From NCBI GenBank assembly GCA_029556915.1, contig JAKQIT010000077.1:1-64000 (forward strand): DNA of 64,000 nucleotides, given 5' to 3'. The position numbers were made by a program, and so were the translations under genes. Shown here one piece after another: positions 52,199 to 63,238 of this stretch. The number at the start of each line of letters is the position of its first letter. Position 1 is the stretch's first letter. The notes below the pieces were generated by a model. That model made no database searches. It saw only the letters and a program-made list of their open reading frames with translations, and was not told where the DNA came from. The stretch comes from Pseudomonadota bacterium. GTDB lineage: Bacteria; Pseudomonadota; Gammaproteobacteria; Burkholderiales; Methylophilaceae.

Positions 52199-53399
52199 CA
52201 TCAAACCAACGCGCCAACATGTCACAATATTAGGTGCAACGGGTACTATTGGTATCAATACCTTAGACGTCATTTCACAGCACCCAGAACGATTTTCCAT
52301 CTTTGCGTTAACGGCTAACAATAACGTGAATAGCATGTTTAGTTTGTGCCAACAATTCAAACCGAAGTTTGCGGTCATGCTCAATGAGTCTTCTGCACAT
52401 GCTTTATTGGCGCAACTAAAAGCGATTGGTAGCGACACAGAAGTTTTACATGGAGAGGCTGCATTATGTGAAGTCTCTGCACATGTGGAGGTCAATATAG
52501 TGATGGCCGCTATTGTAGGTGCAGCTGGACTGCACCCAGCGATGGCCGCGGCACAAGCAGGCAAACGCGTGCTGTTAGCGAATAAAGAAACGCTAGTGAT
52601 GGCTGGAAACTTATTTATGCAAGCTGTAGAGCAGGGTGGTGCAACTTTACTGCCTATAGACAGTGAGCACAATGCAATTTTTCAAGTGATGCCACAAGAA
52701 AAGCAGCCTACGTTGAGCGCTATGGGGGTTAAGCGTGTGTTACTGACAGCTTCAGGTGGCCCATTCAGAAATGCCAGTTTAGATGAATTAAAAGTCGTTA
52801 CACGCACCCAAGCATTAAATCATCCTAATTGGGTCATGGGGCCAAAAATCACGATAGACTCAGCTACTATGATGAATAAAGGTTTAGAGGTCATCGAAGC
52901 GCATTGGTTGTTTAATGCACACCCTTCGCAAATTGAAGTGGTAGTGCATCCGCAAAGTGTCATTCATTCTATGGTGGAATATATTGACGGAAGTGTTTTA
53001 GCGCAATTAGGTAACCCTGATATGCGCACACCAATTGCCTACGGACTTGGCTACCCTGAGCGTTTGCAAAGCGGTGTAAGTAGCTTAGATTTAATTTTGA
53101 CAGCAAGATTAGATTTTTGCGCACCGAAGTTAACGCATTTTCCGTGCTTACGTATTGCTTATGAAGCTTTAAATGCCGGTGGTACTGCGCCAGCAATATT
53201 AAATGCGGCTAACGAAGTTGCTGTAGAGGCATTTTTAGAAGATAAAATTGGGTTTATGGATATTCCGAATATTATTGAGGCGGTGTTGACATCCTCCGAT
53301 ATTAAACCTGTTGCTTCTATCAAACAATTAGTAGCCGTAGATGAAGAAGCTAGGCAACAAGCTTCTATACAACTGAATCGACTATGTACACGCTCCTAG
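52188..53399 (+). CDS. dxr: 1-deoxy-D-xylulose 5-phosphate reductoisomerase
   Basis: The protein has 403 residues. The NADPH-binding GATGTIG is at 16-22 and the metal-binding [11 protein letters not shown] includes the conserved Asp and Glu. [33 protein letters not shown] and [12 protein letters not shown] are family blocks. It catalyses the second step of the MEP isoprenoid pathway, feeding uppS upstream. It overlaps cdsA at the start and rseP at the end, so it is translationally coupled in both directions. Confidence 0.97.
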   Translation: MHDSIKPTRQHVTILGATGTIGINTLDVISQHPERFSIFALTANNNVNSMFSLCQQFKPKFAVMLNESSAHALLAQLKAIGSDTEVLHGEAALCEVSAHVEVNIVMAAIVGAAGLHPAMAAAQAGKRVLLANKETLVMAGNLFMQAVEQGGATLLPIDSEHNAIFQVMPQEKQPTLSAMGVKRVLLTASGGPFRNASLDELKVVTRTQALNHPNWVMGPKITIDSATMMNKGLEVIEAHWLFNAHPSQIEVVVHPQSVIHSMVEYIDGSVLAQLGNPDMRTPIAYGLGYPERLQSGVSSLDLILTARLDFCAPKLTHFPCLRIAYEALNAGGTAPAILNAANEVAVEAFLEDKIGFMDIPNIIEAVLTSSDIKPVASIKQLVAVDEEARQQASIQLNRLCTRS

Positions 53400-54742
53400 C
53401 ATTTATTGTGACTATCGGCATTTTGGTGACAGTACATGAGTATGGTCATTTCCAAATTGCAAAATGGTGTGGTGTGAAAGTGTTAAAGTTTTCAATCGGC
53501 TTTGGCAAGCCGTTATGGTCAACATTTTTAGGTAAAGACCGTACCGAATTTATTATCGCGGCAATTCCACTAGGCGGTTACGTTAAGTTTTTAGATGAAA
53601 AAGAAGCGCTAGAAACAAACGAAAATATTAAATTCAGTGAATCAGATTTAAAGCGTGCGTTTAACCGCCAGCACGTACTTAAACGAATGGCAATAGTATT
53701 AGCAGGTCCTTTCGCTAATTTACTTTTAGCTGCTTTGCTTTATTGGCTGTTACTAATGTCAGGCGTGACTGGTATTAAACCAATGATTGGTCAAGTGATT
53801 GCTGATAGTCCAGCTGCATCTGCAGGATTTATGCCAAACGATGTTATTAAAAGTATTAATGGTAGCGAAATAGACACTTGGAAAGAGGCCAGTTTCGCTT
53901 TTGTTACAGAGTCTTTAAAAAGTGATAGCGTAGAAGTTGAGGTGCTTGATCGTTATCAAAAAACACAAATTCGCAATTTAAACTTGCAGAGTTTTGATTT
54001 TGAAAAATCAAAACAAGATGTGATGACTGCATTAGGATTAACGCTATATGAAGTAAACATTCCTGCGCGTATTGGCGAAATAAAAGCTGGGGCTGCAGCA
54101 GATATTGCAGGGTTAGAATTGGGCGATTTAATTTTAAGTGTCAACCAAAAAAGGGTGGCTTATTGGCAAGACTTTACCCAAGAAGTGAGGCAAAACCCAG
54201 ATAAACCTATTGCCGTTTTGGTTAGGCGAAATCAACAAGAAGTTATGCTTAATGTTACGCCAAAAGCCAGCACAGTGGACGGTAAAACGGTTGGTATAAT
54301 TGGGGTGGCGGTTCTAGATAGCAGAGTTACGACCACATACTTCTCTGTAGCTGTAGCACTTAAAAAAGCAGTAGCAACTACTTGGGATACTTCAATCTTA
54401 AGTTTAAAGTTAATGGGCAGATTAGTGACGGGGCAACTTTCACTCAAAAACATGAGTGGCCCTGTCACCATAGCCAATGCCGCTGGAGAGAGTGCGGACA
54501 GAGGACTCAAGCCTTATATTGCGTTTTTGGCTTTTATTAGCATTAGTATAGGTGTAATGAATCTATTGCCTATACCAGTGTTAGATGGAGGTCATTTCAT
54601 GTATTATATCGTTGAGTTCGTCACAGGTAAGCCAGTGCCAGAATCAATATTGATTATCGGGCAAAAAATTGGCCTGTTTTTACTAGGGCTCATGATGGTC
54701 ATCGCATTCTACAACGATATTATTAGATTAATAACTGGTTGA
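53384..54742 (+). CDS. rseP: Site-2 zinc metalloprotease RseP
   Basis: The 452 residues carry HEYGH at 18-22 in the first membrane helix and the [11 protein letters not shown] block near 395-405 in the last ones, which together bind catalytic zinc. Two PDZ domains lie between (~125-195 and ~215-290). RseP cleaves anti-sigma factor RseA within the membrane to release sigma-E and also clears signal-peptide remnants. The start overlaps the end of dxr by 16 bp. The location before bamA is the common one. Confidence 0.96.
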   Translation: MYTLLAFIVTIGILVTVHEYGHFQIAKWCGVKVLKFSIGFGKPLWSTFLGKDRTEFIIAAIPLGGYVKFLDEKEALETNENIKFSESDLKRAFNRQHVLKRMAIVLAGPFANLLLAALLYWLLLMSGVTGIKPMIGQVIADSPAASAGFMPNDVIKSINGSEIDTWKEASFAFVTESLKSDSVEVEVLDRYQKTQIRNLNLQSFDFEKSKQDVMTALGLTLYEVNIPARIGEIKAGAAADIAGLELGDLILSVNQKRVAYWQDFTQEVRQNPDKPIAVLVRRNQQEVMLNVTPKASTVDGKTVGIIGVAVLDSRVTTTYFSVAVALKKAVATTWDTSILSLKLMGRLVTGQLSLKNMSGPVTIANAAGESADRGLKPYIAFLAFISISIGVMNLLPIPVLDGGHFMYYIVEFVTGKPVPESILIIGQKIGLFLLGLMMVIAFYNDIIRLITG

Positions 54743-54783
54743 TTCTGATGGCTTTTAAACATTCAACTCTTACTCAATAAACT

Positions 54784-57105
54784 ATGGCGCAAACAAAAAA
54801 ATCGTTGAATCAACTTAAAGTAAAGTCTATTTTACTTATTATTACTAGCTTGTATGCGGGCAATTCTTTTGCACTTGAGCCGTTTGTCGTAAAAGATATT
54901 CGAGTTGAAGGCATACAGCGCACTGAAGCAGGCACAGTTTTTACTTATTTGCCAGTTAAAGTCGGTGAAACAATGAATGATGAGCTAGCTTCTGAGGCAA
55001 TAAAATCGCTTTACGGAACAGGCTTCTATAAAGATGTGCGCATCGAGGCAGAAGGCGACGTGCTAGTGGTCACGGTTCAAGAGCGCTCATCAATTGCACA
55101 AATAGATTTTAGTGGAAATAAGTCATTCCCAACTGACAAAATGAAGGAAGGCTTAAAACAAATAGGTATTGCTGAAGGGCAAATTTATGACAAGTCGCAA
55201 TTAGACCGTGCTGAACAAGAGATTAAACGGCAATATTTAGCACAGGGTAAATATGGCGCTACTGTCAAAACGGTAGCATCTCCATTGGAGCGGAATCGTA
55301 TTGCAGTACGATTTGACATTGAAGAGGGAGTGGTTGCTAAAATTAAAAGCATTAATATCGTGGGTAATCAAGCATTTACGATGGATGATTTACGCGCCGA
55401 GTTTCTTCTTACTACACCAAATTGGATGAGTTGGTGGAATAAAGACGATCAGTACTCTAAACAAAAGCTCAATGCAGACTTAGAAGCAATGCGCTCGTTT
55501 TATATGAATAAGGGTTATTTAGAGTTTAATATTGACTCTACTCAAGTATCAATATCGCCTGATAAAAAAGACATTTATATTACTGTTAATATTACAGAAG
55601 GTGAAAAATACACGATTTCTGACGTGAAATTAGCAGGTGACACTATTGTGCCTGACACTGAATTGGAACAGTTAATCTCTTTTAAAAAAGGAGATACCTT
55701 TAATCGCGAAAAAATAACGCAATCTAGTAAAGCGATTAGCGACCGATTAAGTAATGATGGATATGCATTCTCAAACGTAAATCCTGTGCCAGAAATCAAC
55801 AAAGAAGACCATACTGCGGCTTTTACATTTTTTGTTGACCCTGGTAAGCGCGTATATGTGCGCCGCATCAATATTGCAGGCAACACCAGAACTCGCGATG
55901 AAGTGATACGCCGTGAAGTGCGCCAACTTGAGTCAGCTTGGTACAACTCAAATAAAATCAATCGCTCAAAAGAACGTATAGTACGTACCGACTTTTTTTC
56001 TGATGTTAACTTAGAAACGCCGGCAGTACCAGGTGCTACTGATCAAGTGGATATGAATATTAGTGTGACAGAAAAATCTACAGGTAGTGTACAGTTCGGC
56101 GCTGGTTTATCGAGCAATGACGGGGTAACTTTTGGCATTACAGTCAATCAAAATAACTTTTTAGGTACGGGAAATCGCGTATCAGCGAATGTGAATACAG
56201 GCAAAATTAACACTGTATACTCTCTATCCTTTACTGACCCATACTATACGCCAGATGGGGTTAGTCGTGGTTTTGATATTTACCGACGTGATGTAGATAC
56301 AAGCTCATCTAGTGTTAGCTCATACAGTTCATCAAGTTATGGTGGTGGTGTGCGCTTTGGGATACCGCTAAATGAGCGAGATGGTCTCAGCTTTGGTCTA
56401 GCAGCCGACTTTACTAAAGTCGACTTAACAAGTGAGAGTCCAATTCAATACCAGAAGTTTTGTGGTAATGACTCTGGCTGTAGCAGCAACTCAGTTGTAG
56501 CTTCTGCTGGTTGGTATCACGATAGCCGCGATAATATTCTGTTTACTAATAATGGTGTTTTACAAAGATTGAACGCTGAAGTTTCACTACCAGTATTAGA
56601 TTTACATTACTATAAAATTGATTATAAGCATGCTTGGTTTAATAACTTTTACAAAGATTTCACCTTTATGCTTAACGGTGAAATTGGGTATGCAGACTCT
56701 TATGGTAATAAAAACTATCCTTTCTTCAAGCATTTCTTTATGGGAGGGGTAAACTCAGTTCGCGGTTATGACAATGGTTCGCTTGGCCCAAGAGATATCG
56801 ACCCTAGCACTGGTGAAAGCTTTGCAGTGGGCGGTACAAAACGTTTGTTAGGGAACGCGGAGTTATTCATGCCGGTGCCTGGCTTAAAAGATTCGAAGCA
56901 ATTTAGGTTAAGTGCATTTATTGACGGGGGTAATGTCTACGACAGCGATGGTTCAATTGGTAGTGATTTAAGGTACTCTACAGGCGCAGGGGTAAGCTGG
57001 GTATCACCATTTGGTCCATTAAAACTGATTTACGCAAAGCCGCTGAACGACAAAAAAGGTGATGACACTCAAACTATTCAGTTCCAATTGGGAACACAGT
57101 TTTAA
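54784..57105 (+). CDS. bamA: Outer-membrane assembly factor BamA
   Basis: This 773-residue protein has a signal peptide (ending NSFA), five POTRA domains (~30-430) starting [19 protein letters not shown], and a C-terminal Omp85 barrel. The conserved loop motif [13 protein letters not shown] and the terminal Phe of LGTQF are present. BamA inserts beta-barrel proteins into the outer membrane, including the TolC-like protein in this window. The start is 41 bp after rseP. Confidence 0.97.
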   Translation: MAQTKKSLNQLKVKSILLIITSLYAGNSFALEPFVVKDIRVEGIQRTEAGTVFTYLPVKVGETMNDELASEAIKSLYGTGFYKDVRIEAEGDVLVVTVQERSSIAQIDFSGNKSFPTDKMKEGLKQIGIAEGQIYDKSQLDRAEQEIKRQYLAQGKYGATVKTVASPLERNRIAVRFDIEEGVVAKIKSINIVGNQAFTMDDLRAEFLLTTPNWMSWWNKDDQYSKQKLNADLEAMRSFYMNKGYLEFNIDSTQVSISPDKKDIYITVNITEGEKYTISDVKLAGDTIVPDTELEQLISFKKGDTFNREKITQSSKAISDRLSNDGYAFSNVNPVPEINKEDHTAAFTFFVDPGKRVYVRRINIAGNTRTRDEVIRREVRQLESAWYNSNKINRSKERIVRTDFFSDVNLETPAVPGATDQVDMNISVTEKSTGSVQFGAGLSSNDGVTFGITVNQNNFLGTGNRVSANVNTGKINTVYSLSFTDPYYTPDGVSRGFDIYRRDVDTSSSSVSSYSSSSYGGGVRFGIPLNERDGLSFGLAADFTKVDLTSESPIQYQKFCGNDSGCSSNSVVASAGWYHDSRDNILFTNNGVLQRLNAEVSLPVLDLHYYKIDYKHAWFNNFYKDFTFMLNGEIGYADSYGNKNYPFFKHFFMGGVNSVRGYDNGSLGPRDIDPSTGESFAVGGTKRLLGNAELFMPVPGLKDSKQFRLSAFIDGGNVYDSDGSIGSDLRYSTGAGVSWVSPFGPLKLIYAKPLNDKKGDDTQTIQFQLGTQF

Positions 57106-57152
57106 ATTGTAAATATACACAAAAGCTGTTTTAGGCTTTTAGGAGATATAAA

Positions 57153-57671
57153 TTGAGTCAAAAGTTTATTAGTCGTCTTTTGCATATTTCTTTAATGGTT
57201 AGCAGCTTGCTATTTTTTTTTAGCGTCAATGCTGCAGAATTAAAAGTAGGATATGTGCAAGTAGAGAAAATCTTGCAAGAAGCTCCGCAAACGGCAGAAA
57301 GTGGGAAAAAATTAGAGCGTGAGTTTGGTCCAAGATCACAAGAACTTGACAAACTTTCAAAACAAATCAAAGAATTAGAATCAGCACTAGATAAGGATGG
57401 CTTAACTATAACTGATGCTGAGCGTAGAACTAAAGAACGTGATGCTCAAAATATTAAAGTCGAATTCCAGCGCAAACAGCGTGAGTTACGTGAAGACATC
57501 AACTTACGTAAAAACGAAGAGTTAGCCAGCCTACAAGACCGAATAAACAAAGCCGTCCAATCTGTAGCCAAAGCAGAAAGTTATGATTTAGTGATGTATA
57601 GCGGTGTTGCTTATGCTGCAGATAAGATTGACATTACTGATAAGGTACTAAAGCTATTAGGTAAAAAATAA
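57153..57671 (+). CDS. skp: Skp/OmpH-family periplasmic chaperone
   Basis: The product is 172 residues; the annotated start is TTG 57153, preceded by AGGAGA. A signal peptide ends at NAAEL. The mature part begins KVGYVQVEKILQEAPQ, then a long charged coiled coil (~45-130) that forms the tentacles of the trimer. Skp holds unfolded outer-membrane proteins on their way to BamA, encoded just upstream. Confidence 0.93.
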   Translation: MSQKFISRLLHISLMVSSLLFFFSVNAAELKVGYVQVEKILQEAPQTAESGKKLEREFGPRSQELDKLSKQIKELESALDKDGLTITDAERRTKERDAQNIKVEFQRKQRELREDINLRKNEELASLQDRINKAVQSVAKAESYDLVMYSGVAYAADKIDITDKVLKLLGKK

Positions 57672-57689
57672 TTCAACTCTTTTTAAAAC

Positions 57690-58751
57690 ATGGTCAAAGG
57701 TAATCTAGTGAGTCAAGAATACACACTTAGCGATATAGCTTTAGAGTTAGGTGGAAGAATAGTAGGTGATGGCACAGTAAGTATTGCAAGGGTTGCATCA
57801 TTAAGCCATGCTAAACAGGGTGATATTTGCTTTATCAATGACATAAAATACCAAAAGGCTGTTGCTGAATGTCAGGCAAGCGCTTTCGTATTAAGAGAAA
57901 ATGACATTTCATTAACTCAAAAGCCTAAAATTATCGTTGAAAATCCCTATGTTTATTTTGCGAAACTTTCCACTTTATTAAATCCACCAGCCAAGAGCGC
58001 TGTAGGTATTGCAGAAAATGTATTCATTGCTCTGACGGCTAATGTCTCTGCAAGTTGTAGTATCGCACCTAATTGTTATATCGGCGAAAATGTCGTGCTA
58101 GGGGATAATGTGATTGTTGGCGCAGGAAGTGTCATTGAAAATGATGTATTCATTGGAGCCAATTCCCGCTTAGAACCGAACGTCACTATCAAACAAAAAT
58201 GTAAGATAGGTGATAATTGTCATATCTTTTCTGGTGCAGTTATTGGCTCTGATGGCTTTGGTTATGCGCAAGAAAATGATGTTTGGATTAAAATTCCGCA
58301 AGTAGGCAGAGTTGTTATAGGTAATAATGTCGATATAGGTGCGAATACTACCATTGATCGTGGGGCCTTAGACGATACAGTAATAGAAGAGGGCTGTAAG
58401 TTAGATAACTTAATTCAAATAGGCCATAACTGCCTTATAGGAGCACACACGGTAATTGCAGGTTGCGTTGGTATTGCTGGCAGTGCAGTAATAGGCAAAC
58501 ACTGTAAAATTGGTGGGGCAGCGATGATTCTAGGTCATTTAGAAATTGTTGATAACGTCACTATTTCTTCAGGTAGCATGATTACACGATCTATCACAAC
58601 TCCTGGCGTTTATACAGCATTAATGCCATTCCAACCGCATAAAGAGTGGCTTGCAACTGCCTCTAAAATAAGACATTTAGATGAGTTGGCAAATAAAATT
58701 AAATTGCTAGAAAAAGAGTTAGCTCTGTTAAAATCAGCGTTAAGCAATTAA
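57690..58751 (+). CDS. lpxD: UDP-3-O-acyl-glucosamine N-acyltransferase
   Basis: The 353 residues have an N-terminal uridine-binding domain, then many left-handed hexapeptide repeats ([17 protein letters not shown] onward), catalytic His246 in IQIGHNC, and a C-terminal helix. LpxD adds the second acyl chain in lipid A synthesis. ATG 57690 gives MVKGNL; a GTG start is possible at 57708. It is followed 22 bp later by fabZ. Confidence 0.96.
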   Translation: MVKGNLVSQEYTLSDIALELGGRIVGDGTVSIARVASLSHAKQGDICFINDIKYQKAVAECQASAFVLRENDISLTQKPKIIVENPYVYFAKLSTLLNPPAKSAVGIAENVFIALTANVSASCSIAPNCYIGENVVLGDNVIVGAGSVIENDVFIGANSRLEPNVTIKQKCKIGDNCHIFSGAVIGSDGFGYAQENDVWIKIPQVGRVVIGNNVDIGANTTIDRGALDDTVIEEGCKLDNLIQIGHNCLIGAHTVIAGCVGIAGSAVIGKHCKIGGAAMILGHLEIVDNVTISSGSMITRSITTPGVYTALMPFQPHKEWLATASKIRHLDELANKIKLLEKELALLKSALSN

Positions 58752-58773
58752 CTATTAATGAACTGAGAATCGC

Positions 58774-59238
58774 ATGATAAAAACTATAGATACCAGCATG
58801 AATATTCATGAAATTTTAGAGCATTTGCCACATCGTTACCCTTTCGTTTTAATTGACAAAGTAGTCTCAATGGAATTGGGCAAAGAAATTACTGCTATTA
58901 AAAATGTCACAATTAACGAACCTTTTTTTCCTGGGCATTTTCCTTACCATCCAGTAATGCCTGGCGTACTAATTGTAGAGGCTATGGCACAAGCCGCTGC
59001 AGTATTATCATTTAAAACAATGGATGCAAAACCTAATGACGAATCAGTTTACTACTTCGCTGGAATAGATAATGCACGTTTCAAAAAACCCGTCTCCCCA
59101 GGCGATCAAATTGTGTTAAATGTTAAAATAGATAGAATTTTAAAAGGTATATGGAAATATACAGGCGTGGCATCTGTCGATGGTGACGTCGTTGCTGAGG
59201 CGAGTATGATGTGCATCCTTAAAGCAATAGAAAAATAA
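58774..59238 (+). CDS. fabZ: 3-hydroxyacyl-ACP dehydratase FabZ
   Basis: The product is 154 residues with a hot-dog fold. His55 in [13 protein letters not shown] and Glu69 in VEAMAQ are the catalytic pair. [13 protein letters not shown] is the usual N-terminal block. It dehydrates 3-hydroxyacyl-ACP for fatty-acid elongation, competing with LpxA/LpxD for hydroxyacyl-ACP; the clustering balances the two pathways. Confidence 0.97.
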   Translation: MIKTIDTSMNIHEILEHLPHRYPFVLIDKVVSMELGKEITAIKNVTINEPFFPGHFPYHPVMPGVLIVEAMAQAAAVLSFKTMDAKPNDESVYYFAGIDNARFKKPVSPGDQIVLNVKIDRILKGIWKYTGVASVDGDVVAEASMMCILKAIEK

Positions 59239-59283
59239 TATTAAATCAATAAGTTAATTATACTATCTGAAGTAAGATTTTAA

Positions 59284-60063
59284 ATGCCAGCAAAAATTCA
59301 CGCTACTGCCATCATAGATAAAAATGCAGAGTTAGATTCAAGTGTCGAAATCGGCCCTTATTCTATTATTGGGCCAAATGTCAAAATTGACTCTGGAACG
59401 CGAATTGCTGGTCATGTGACAATCAGCGATCACACAGTTATCGGTAAAAATAATCATATTTATCAATATTCTTCTCTTGGTGAGGCTCCACAAGATAAAA
59501 AATACAAAGGTGAGCCAACTTTATTGGAAATCGGCGACAACAATACCATCCGTGAATTTTGCACATTTAACCGTGGCACAGTGCAGGACAAAGGCACTAC
59601 AAAAATTGGCAACGATAATTGGATTATGGCCTACGTGCACTTGGCACACGATTGTGTGATTGGAAATCACACAATTTTTGCAAATAATGCTTCTTTGGCA
59701 GGGCATGTGGATGTACACGACTACGCTATTTTAGGTGGCTTTACTCTAATACACCAGTTTTGCAAAATTGGATCACATGTAATCACGGCTGTTGGTTCTG
59801 TAGTATTCAAGGACATCCCACCTTATGTTACAGCTGCAGGGTACGATGCGAAACCACATGGGATTAATGCTGAGGGACTAAAACGAAGAGGCTTCTCAAC
59901 TGAGGCAATATTAGAGGTTAAACGTGCCTACAAAACCCTATATCGCCAAAATTTAACCTTAGAAGAAGCAAAAATCGAACTATCAAAAAAAGCCGAGTTA
60001 CATCAGGAAATTCAATTGTTGGTTGATTTTCTCAATACATCTACACGCGGCATCGTCCGATAA
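59284..60063 (+). CDS. lpxA: UDP-N-acetylglucosamine acyltransferase
   Basis: The 259 residues have hexapeptide repeats (IGPYSIIGPNVKIDSGT), the catalytic His122 in LAHDCVIGNHT, HQFCKIGSHV, and a helical C-terminal domain. It starts lipid A synthesis by acylating UDP-GlcNAc at O3. The ATG at 59284 lies 45 bp after fabZ. The gene order lpxD-fabZ-lpxA-lpxB is standard. Confidence 0.97.
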   Translation: MPAKIHATAIIDKNAELDSSVEIGPYSIIGPNVKIDSGTRIAGHVTISDHTVIGKNNHIYQYSSLGEAPQDKKYKGEPTLLEIGDNNTIREFCTFNRGTVQDKGTTKIGNDNWIMAYVHLAHDCVIGNHTIFANNASLAGHVDVHDYAILGGFTLIHQFCKIGSHVITAVGSVVFKDIPPYVTAAGYDAKPHGINAEGLKRRGFSTEAILEVKRAYKTLYRQNLTLEEAKIELSKKAELHQEIQLLVDFLNTSTRGIVR

Positions 60064-60072
60064 GTAAGCATC

Positions 60073-61242
60073 ATGAAAATTGGTATTGTTGCAGGAGAAG
60101 CCTCTGGGGATTTACTCGGTAGCCACCTGATAGCCGCACTAAGAAAACATCAACCTGATATTCAATTTATAGGTATCGCCGGTCCCAAAATGATAGGTGA
60201 GGGTGCCACTAGCTTATTTGCAATTGAGCAACTCTCTGTTCGTGGTTATATAGAAGTAATTAGGCATTTACCAAACCTGCTTGCATTACGTAAAAATTTA
60301 CTGAAGCAACTATTGGCTGAAAAAATAGATTTATTTATTGGTGTAGATGCTCCGGACTTTAATTTTTGGCTGGAAAAAAAGTTGAAAAATAGAGGGATTG
60401 TTACCATTCACTATGTCAGTCCATCCATTTGGGCATGGCGCAAAGGGAGAGTTAACGCTATTAAAAAAGCTGTTACACACATCCTAGCATTATTTCCTTT
60501 TGAGCCAGCTCTATACGAACAAGCTGAGATACCTGTAACTTATGTAGGACACCCCTTAGCAGACTTATTACCTTTACACCCCAATGTGTTAGAAGTTAGA
60601 GAGAATCTCAAACTTAAGCCAACCCAAACTGTTATTACTTTGTTGCCAGGTAGTAGACAAAGCGAGGTTGCTCATCATGCAGATTTATTTATTAGGACTG
60701 CGCATCTTATTAATCTTGAATTTCTTAAAGAGGGAAAGAGCGATGCTATATTCTTAGTGCCATTGATTACACGTGAAACACGTACAATTTTTGACAAAGC
60801 ACTAAATCAATTTTTACTCACATTAGACGAAAATAGCGTTAGCCCACCAATTACAGTCATGTTTGGTCATGCACATGAAGCAATGGAAGCTTCTGACTTT
60901 GTGATTGTGGCTTCTGGCACAGCCACATTAGAAGCGGCTTTGTTAAAAAAACCTATGATTATCACTTATCGTATGTCTAATTTAAGCTGGCAAATACTAA
61001 AGAGAATGCGTTTACAGCCATACGTGGGCCTGCCTAACATACTAGCTGAGCGATTTGTTGTACCTGAACTAATACAAGATGATGCTACACCAGAAAAAAT
61101 TTCTGAAGCTACCATCAGGTTAATGGCCAATAAATCTGAGTTGGAGATGATAAAGATTGCTTTTACAAATATACATCAGCAGTTGAAACAAAACACATCC
61201 GAAAAAGCAGCACAAGTTATTCTTGATTACCTAAAGCATTAA
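60073..61242 (+). CDS. lpxB: Lipid-A-disaccharide synthase
   Basis: This 389-residue GT-B glycosyltransferase of family GT19 has IGIVAGEASGDLLGSHL at the start, SPSIWAWRKGRV, GHPLADLLP, and SGTATLEAALL in the nucleotide-sugar site. It joins UDP-diacyl-GlcN and lipid X into the disaccharide core of lipid A. It ends the cluster; rnhB, which often follows, is not here. Confidence 0.97.
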   Translation: MKIGIVAGEASGDLLGSHLIAALRKHQPDIQFIGIAGPKMIGEGATSLFAIEQLSVRGYIEVIRHLPNLLALRKNLLKQLLAEKIDLFIGVDAPDFNFWLEKKLKNRGIVTIHYVSPSIWAWRKGRVNAIKKAVTHILALFPFEPALYEQAEIPVTYVGHPLADLLPLHPNVLEVRENLKLKPTQTVITLLPGSRQSEVAHHADLFIRTAHLINLEFLKEGKSDAIFLVPLITRETRTIFDKALNQFLLTLDENSVSPPITVMFGHAHEAMEASDFVIVASGTATLEAALLKKPMIITYRMSNLSWQILKRMRLQPYVGLPNILAERFVVPELIQDDATPEKISEATIRLMANKSELEMIKIAFTNIHQQLKQNTSEKAAQVILDYLKH

Positions 61243-61318
61243 AACTTAATTTAACATAATATACATTATACGAAATGGTATATTGGTTACACGTAATTAC
61301 TGCTTAGCACACTGCTAG

Positions 61319-63109
61319 CTATTTTGATGTCAAAGCATATACCACAATATTATCTCCAGCCGTATAGCCAAATATTGAATTTCCACCTGCCGCTACAGCA
61401 ACATATTGCACACCATCAACTTCATAGCTAATCGCAGGCGCGTTTACGCCTGCATCTACATTAACTTGCCATAGCAAATCTCCAGTGTTACTACTGTATG
61501 CATTAAAGTTGCCGTTACCTTCTCCTGTAAAAATTAGACCACTTGCTGTACTTAATATGCCTCCCATTAAAGGCTGCTCAGTTTTAACTTGCCATTTCAG
61601 TTTGCCAGTTGCCAAATTGATCGCAGAAATAATTCCCCATCGGGCATCTTTTGTAGGTTCAGATACTGCATATTTAATGGCTGGTTTGCCTTCTTTTGCA
61701 GGTTCATCTACAAGCGTATATTTAATGGGCGCATGAATACCAGCTACAAAACTCATTTGACCTTTTTCATCTAGTGCGCTTGGGCTCCAATTCGAGCCCC
61801 CCAGAATGCCAGGATATAGTACCGTACCTTCTTTTGTGGCTTTGGCAAAAAGATTTTTTTGTGGCACAAAGGCTTCAGACTTCATCAACAGCTTGCCCGT
61901 TGCTCTATCGTTCACAAAATACCAACCCGTTTTGCTCGCCTGCCCAACTGCAGGGATGCTTTGGCCATTTTGTATGTAATTAAACAAAACTGGGGGACTA
62001 GCTAAATCATATCCCCAGACATCATGCGGTACTTGTTGATAATGCCATTTGATTTTTCCTGTTTCAGTATCTAAAGCAACCAAGGACACGGTATATAAGT
62101 TATCTCCGGGGCGTGAAATATCATTCATTTGCGGACTTGGGTTACCAGTTCCAAAAAATAACGTGTTCGTATTAACGTCAATAGCTGGGGTACTCCACGC
62201 AGACCCACCACCATAACGCCATGCATCTTTATTGTTGACTAGATTAGCTTTTTCAGCAGCAATATCTCGATTAAGTGAAATTCCATCAGAAGTAGTTTCT
62301 GCAAAAACACCCTCCCAACCTTGGGAAGGAATTGTATCAAACTGCCAAATACGCTGACCGTTTTTAACATCATATGCTGCCAAAAAACCTGGGCGACCAT
62401 AGCGTCCATTTACACCCACAACAGCCCCTAATGGCGCATCTTTTGTTGGTGTGTCTAAATGCAAACCATAGCCTACGCCAGTCACGCCGACAATCACCTT
62501 ACCGCGATACACTACGGGAGCCATCGCAATGCCAATACCTGTGCCTCCATAAGACTCTTTTTGGCTTTTAACATCTGATTTACTCAACGAAGTAGCATCT
62601 TCGGTTAAAGCGGTGTCATCCGCCACATCGATATCCCATATTTTCGCCCCAGTTTTTGCATTTAGTGCAATTAAACGCGCATCTACAGTACCAATAAACA
62701 CCATTCCATCACTTACCGCCACCCCTCTATTGGCAGGCCCACAACACATTTTCCAGTTAGCGCGGCGCTCATGTTGGTAACGCCAGAGTTCTTTACCTGT
62801 TTTTGCGTCTAAAGCCACCACATGGTTATAAGGTAACGCAACATACATTACACCACCTGTCACAATTGGTGTAGCCTGAAAGCTTGCGGATACACCACTT
62901 TTGAATTTCCAAGCCAAGCCTAAATTTTTAACATTCTGCGGGTTAATTTGCGTTAATGGTGACATGCGTTGGTTAGTATAATCGCGACCGAAACTTGGCC
63001 AATCAGTTTTAATTTGGCTGGACGATTGATTAGGAATATTTGTACATGAAGCTAATATTAAGCAACAAGCCAACAGGGGTGATTTTAAAAACATCATGCT
63101 TTTACTCAC
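61319..63109 (-). CDS. PQQ-dependent alcohol dehydrogenase-like quinoprotein, predicted lipoprotein
   Basis: The 596 residues form an eight-bladed propeller with PQQ/Trp-docking repeats (e.g. VVALDAKTGKELWRYQ). Adjacent Cys122-Cys123 in KMCCGPANRG match the disulphide ring over PQQ. FFGTGNPSP followed by RPGDNLYTVSLVALDTETG and QVPHDVWGYD belong to the active site. A lipobox (LILASC) indicates an anchored lipoprotein, unlike soluble methanol dehydrogenases. It lacks the C-terminal cytochrome domain of quinohaemoproteins. Substrate is not determined. It is convergent with lpxB and divergent from the ycaO gene. Confidence 0.85.
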   Translation of the reverse strand: MSKSMMFLKSPLLACCLILASCTNIPNQSSSQIKTDWPSFGRDYTNQRMSPLTQINPQNVKNLGLAWKFKSGVSASFQATPIVTGGVMYVALPYNHVVALDAKTGKELWRYQHERRANWKMCCGPANRGVAVSDGMVFIGTVDARLIALNAKTGAKIWDIDVADDTALTEDATSLSKSDVKSQKESYGGTGIGIAMAPVVYRGKVIVGVTGVGYGLHLDTPTKDAPLGAVVGVNGRYGRPGFLAAYDVKNGQRIWQFDTIPSQGWEGVFAETTSDGISLNRDIAAEKANLVNNKDAWRYGGGSAWSTPAIDVNTNTLFFGTGNPSPQMNDISRPGDNLYTVSLVALDTETGKIKWHYQQVPHDVWGYDLASPPVLFNYIQNGQSIPAVGQASKTGWYFVNDRATGKLLMKSEAFVPQKNLFAKATKEGTVLYPGILGGSNWSPSALDEKGQMSFVAGIHAPIKYTLVDEPAKEGKPAIKYAVSEPTKDARWGIISAINLATGKLKWQVKTEQPLMGGILSTASGLIFTGEGNGNFNAYSSNTGDLLWQVNVDAGVNAPAISYEVDGVQYVAVAAGGNSIFGYTAGDNIVVYALTSK

Positions 63110-63238
63110 AAAAAAAGTTATTGTAATAATTTACACGTTTAGCAGAAAAATTACATCATCAATATCATGAATATCAATTCATATCATTATTATTTGTCTG
63201 CGCATGATATTCTCTTATTTTTTAGTTAAAAGCTTCAA

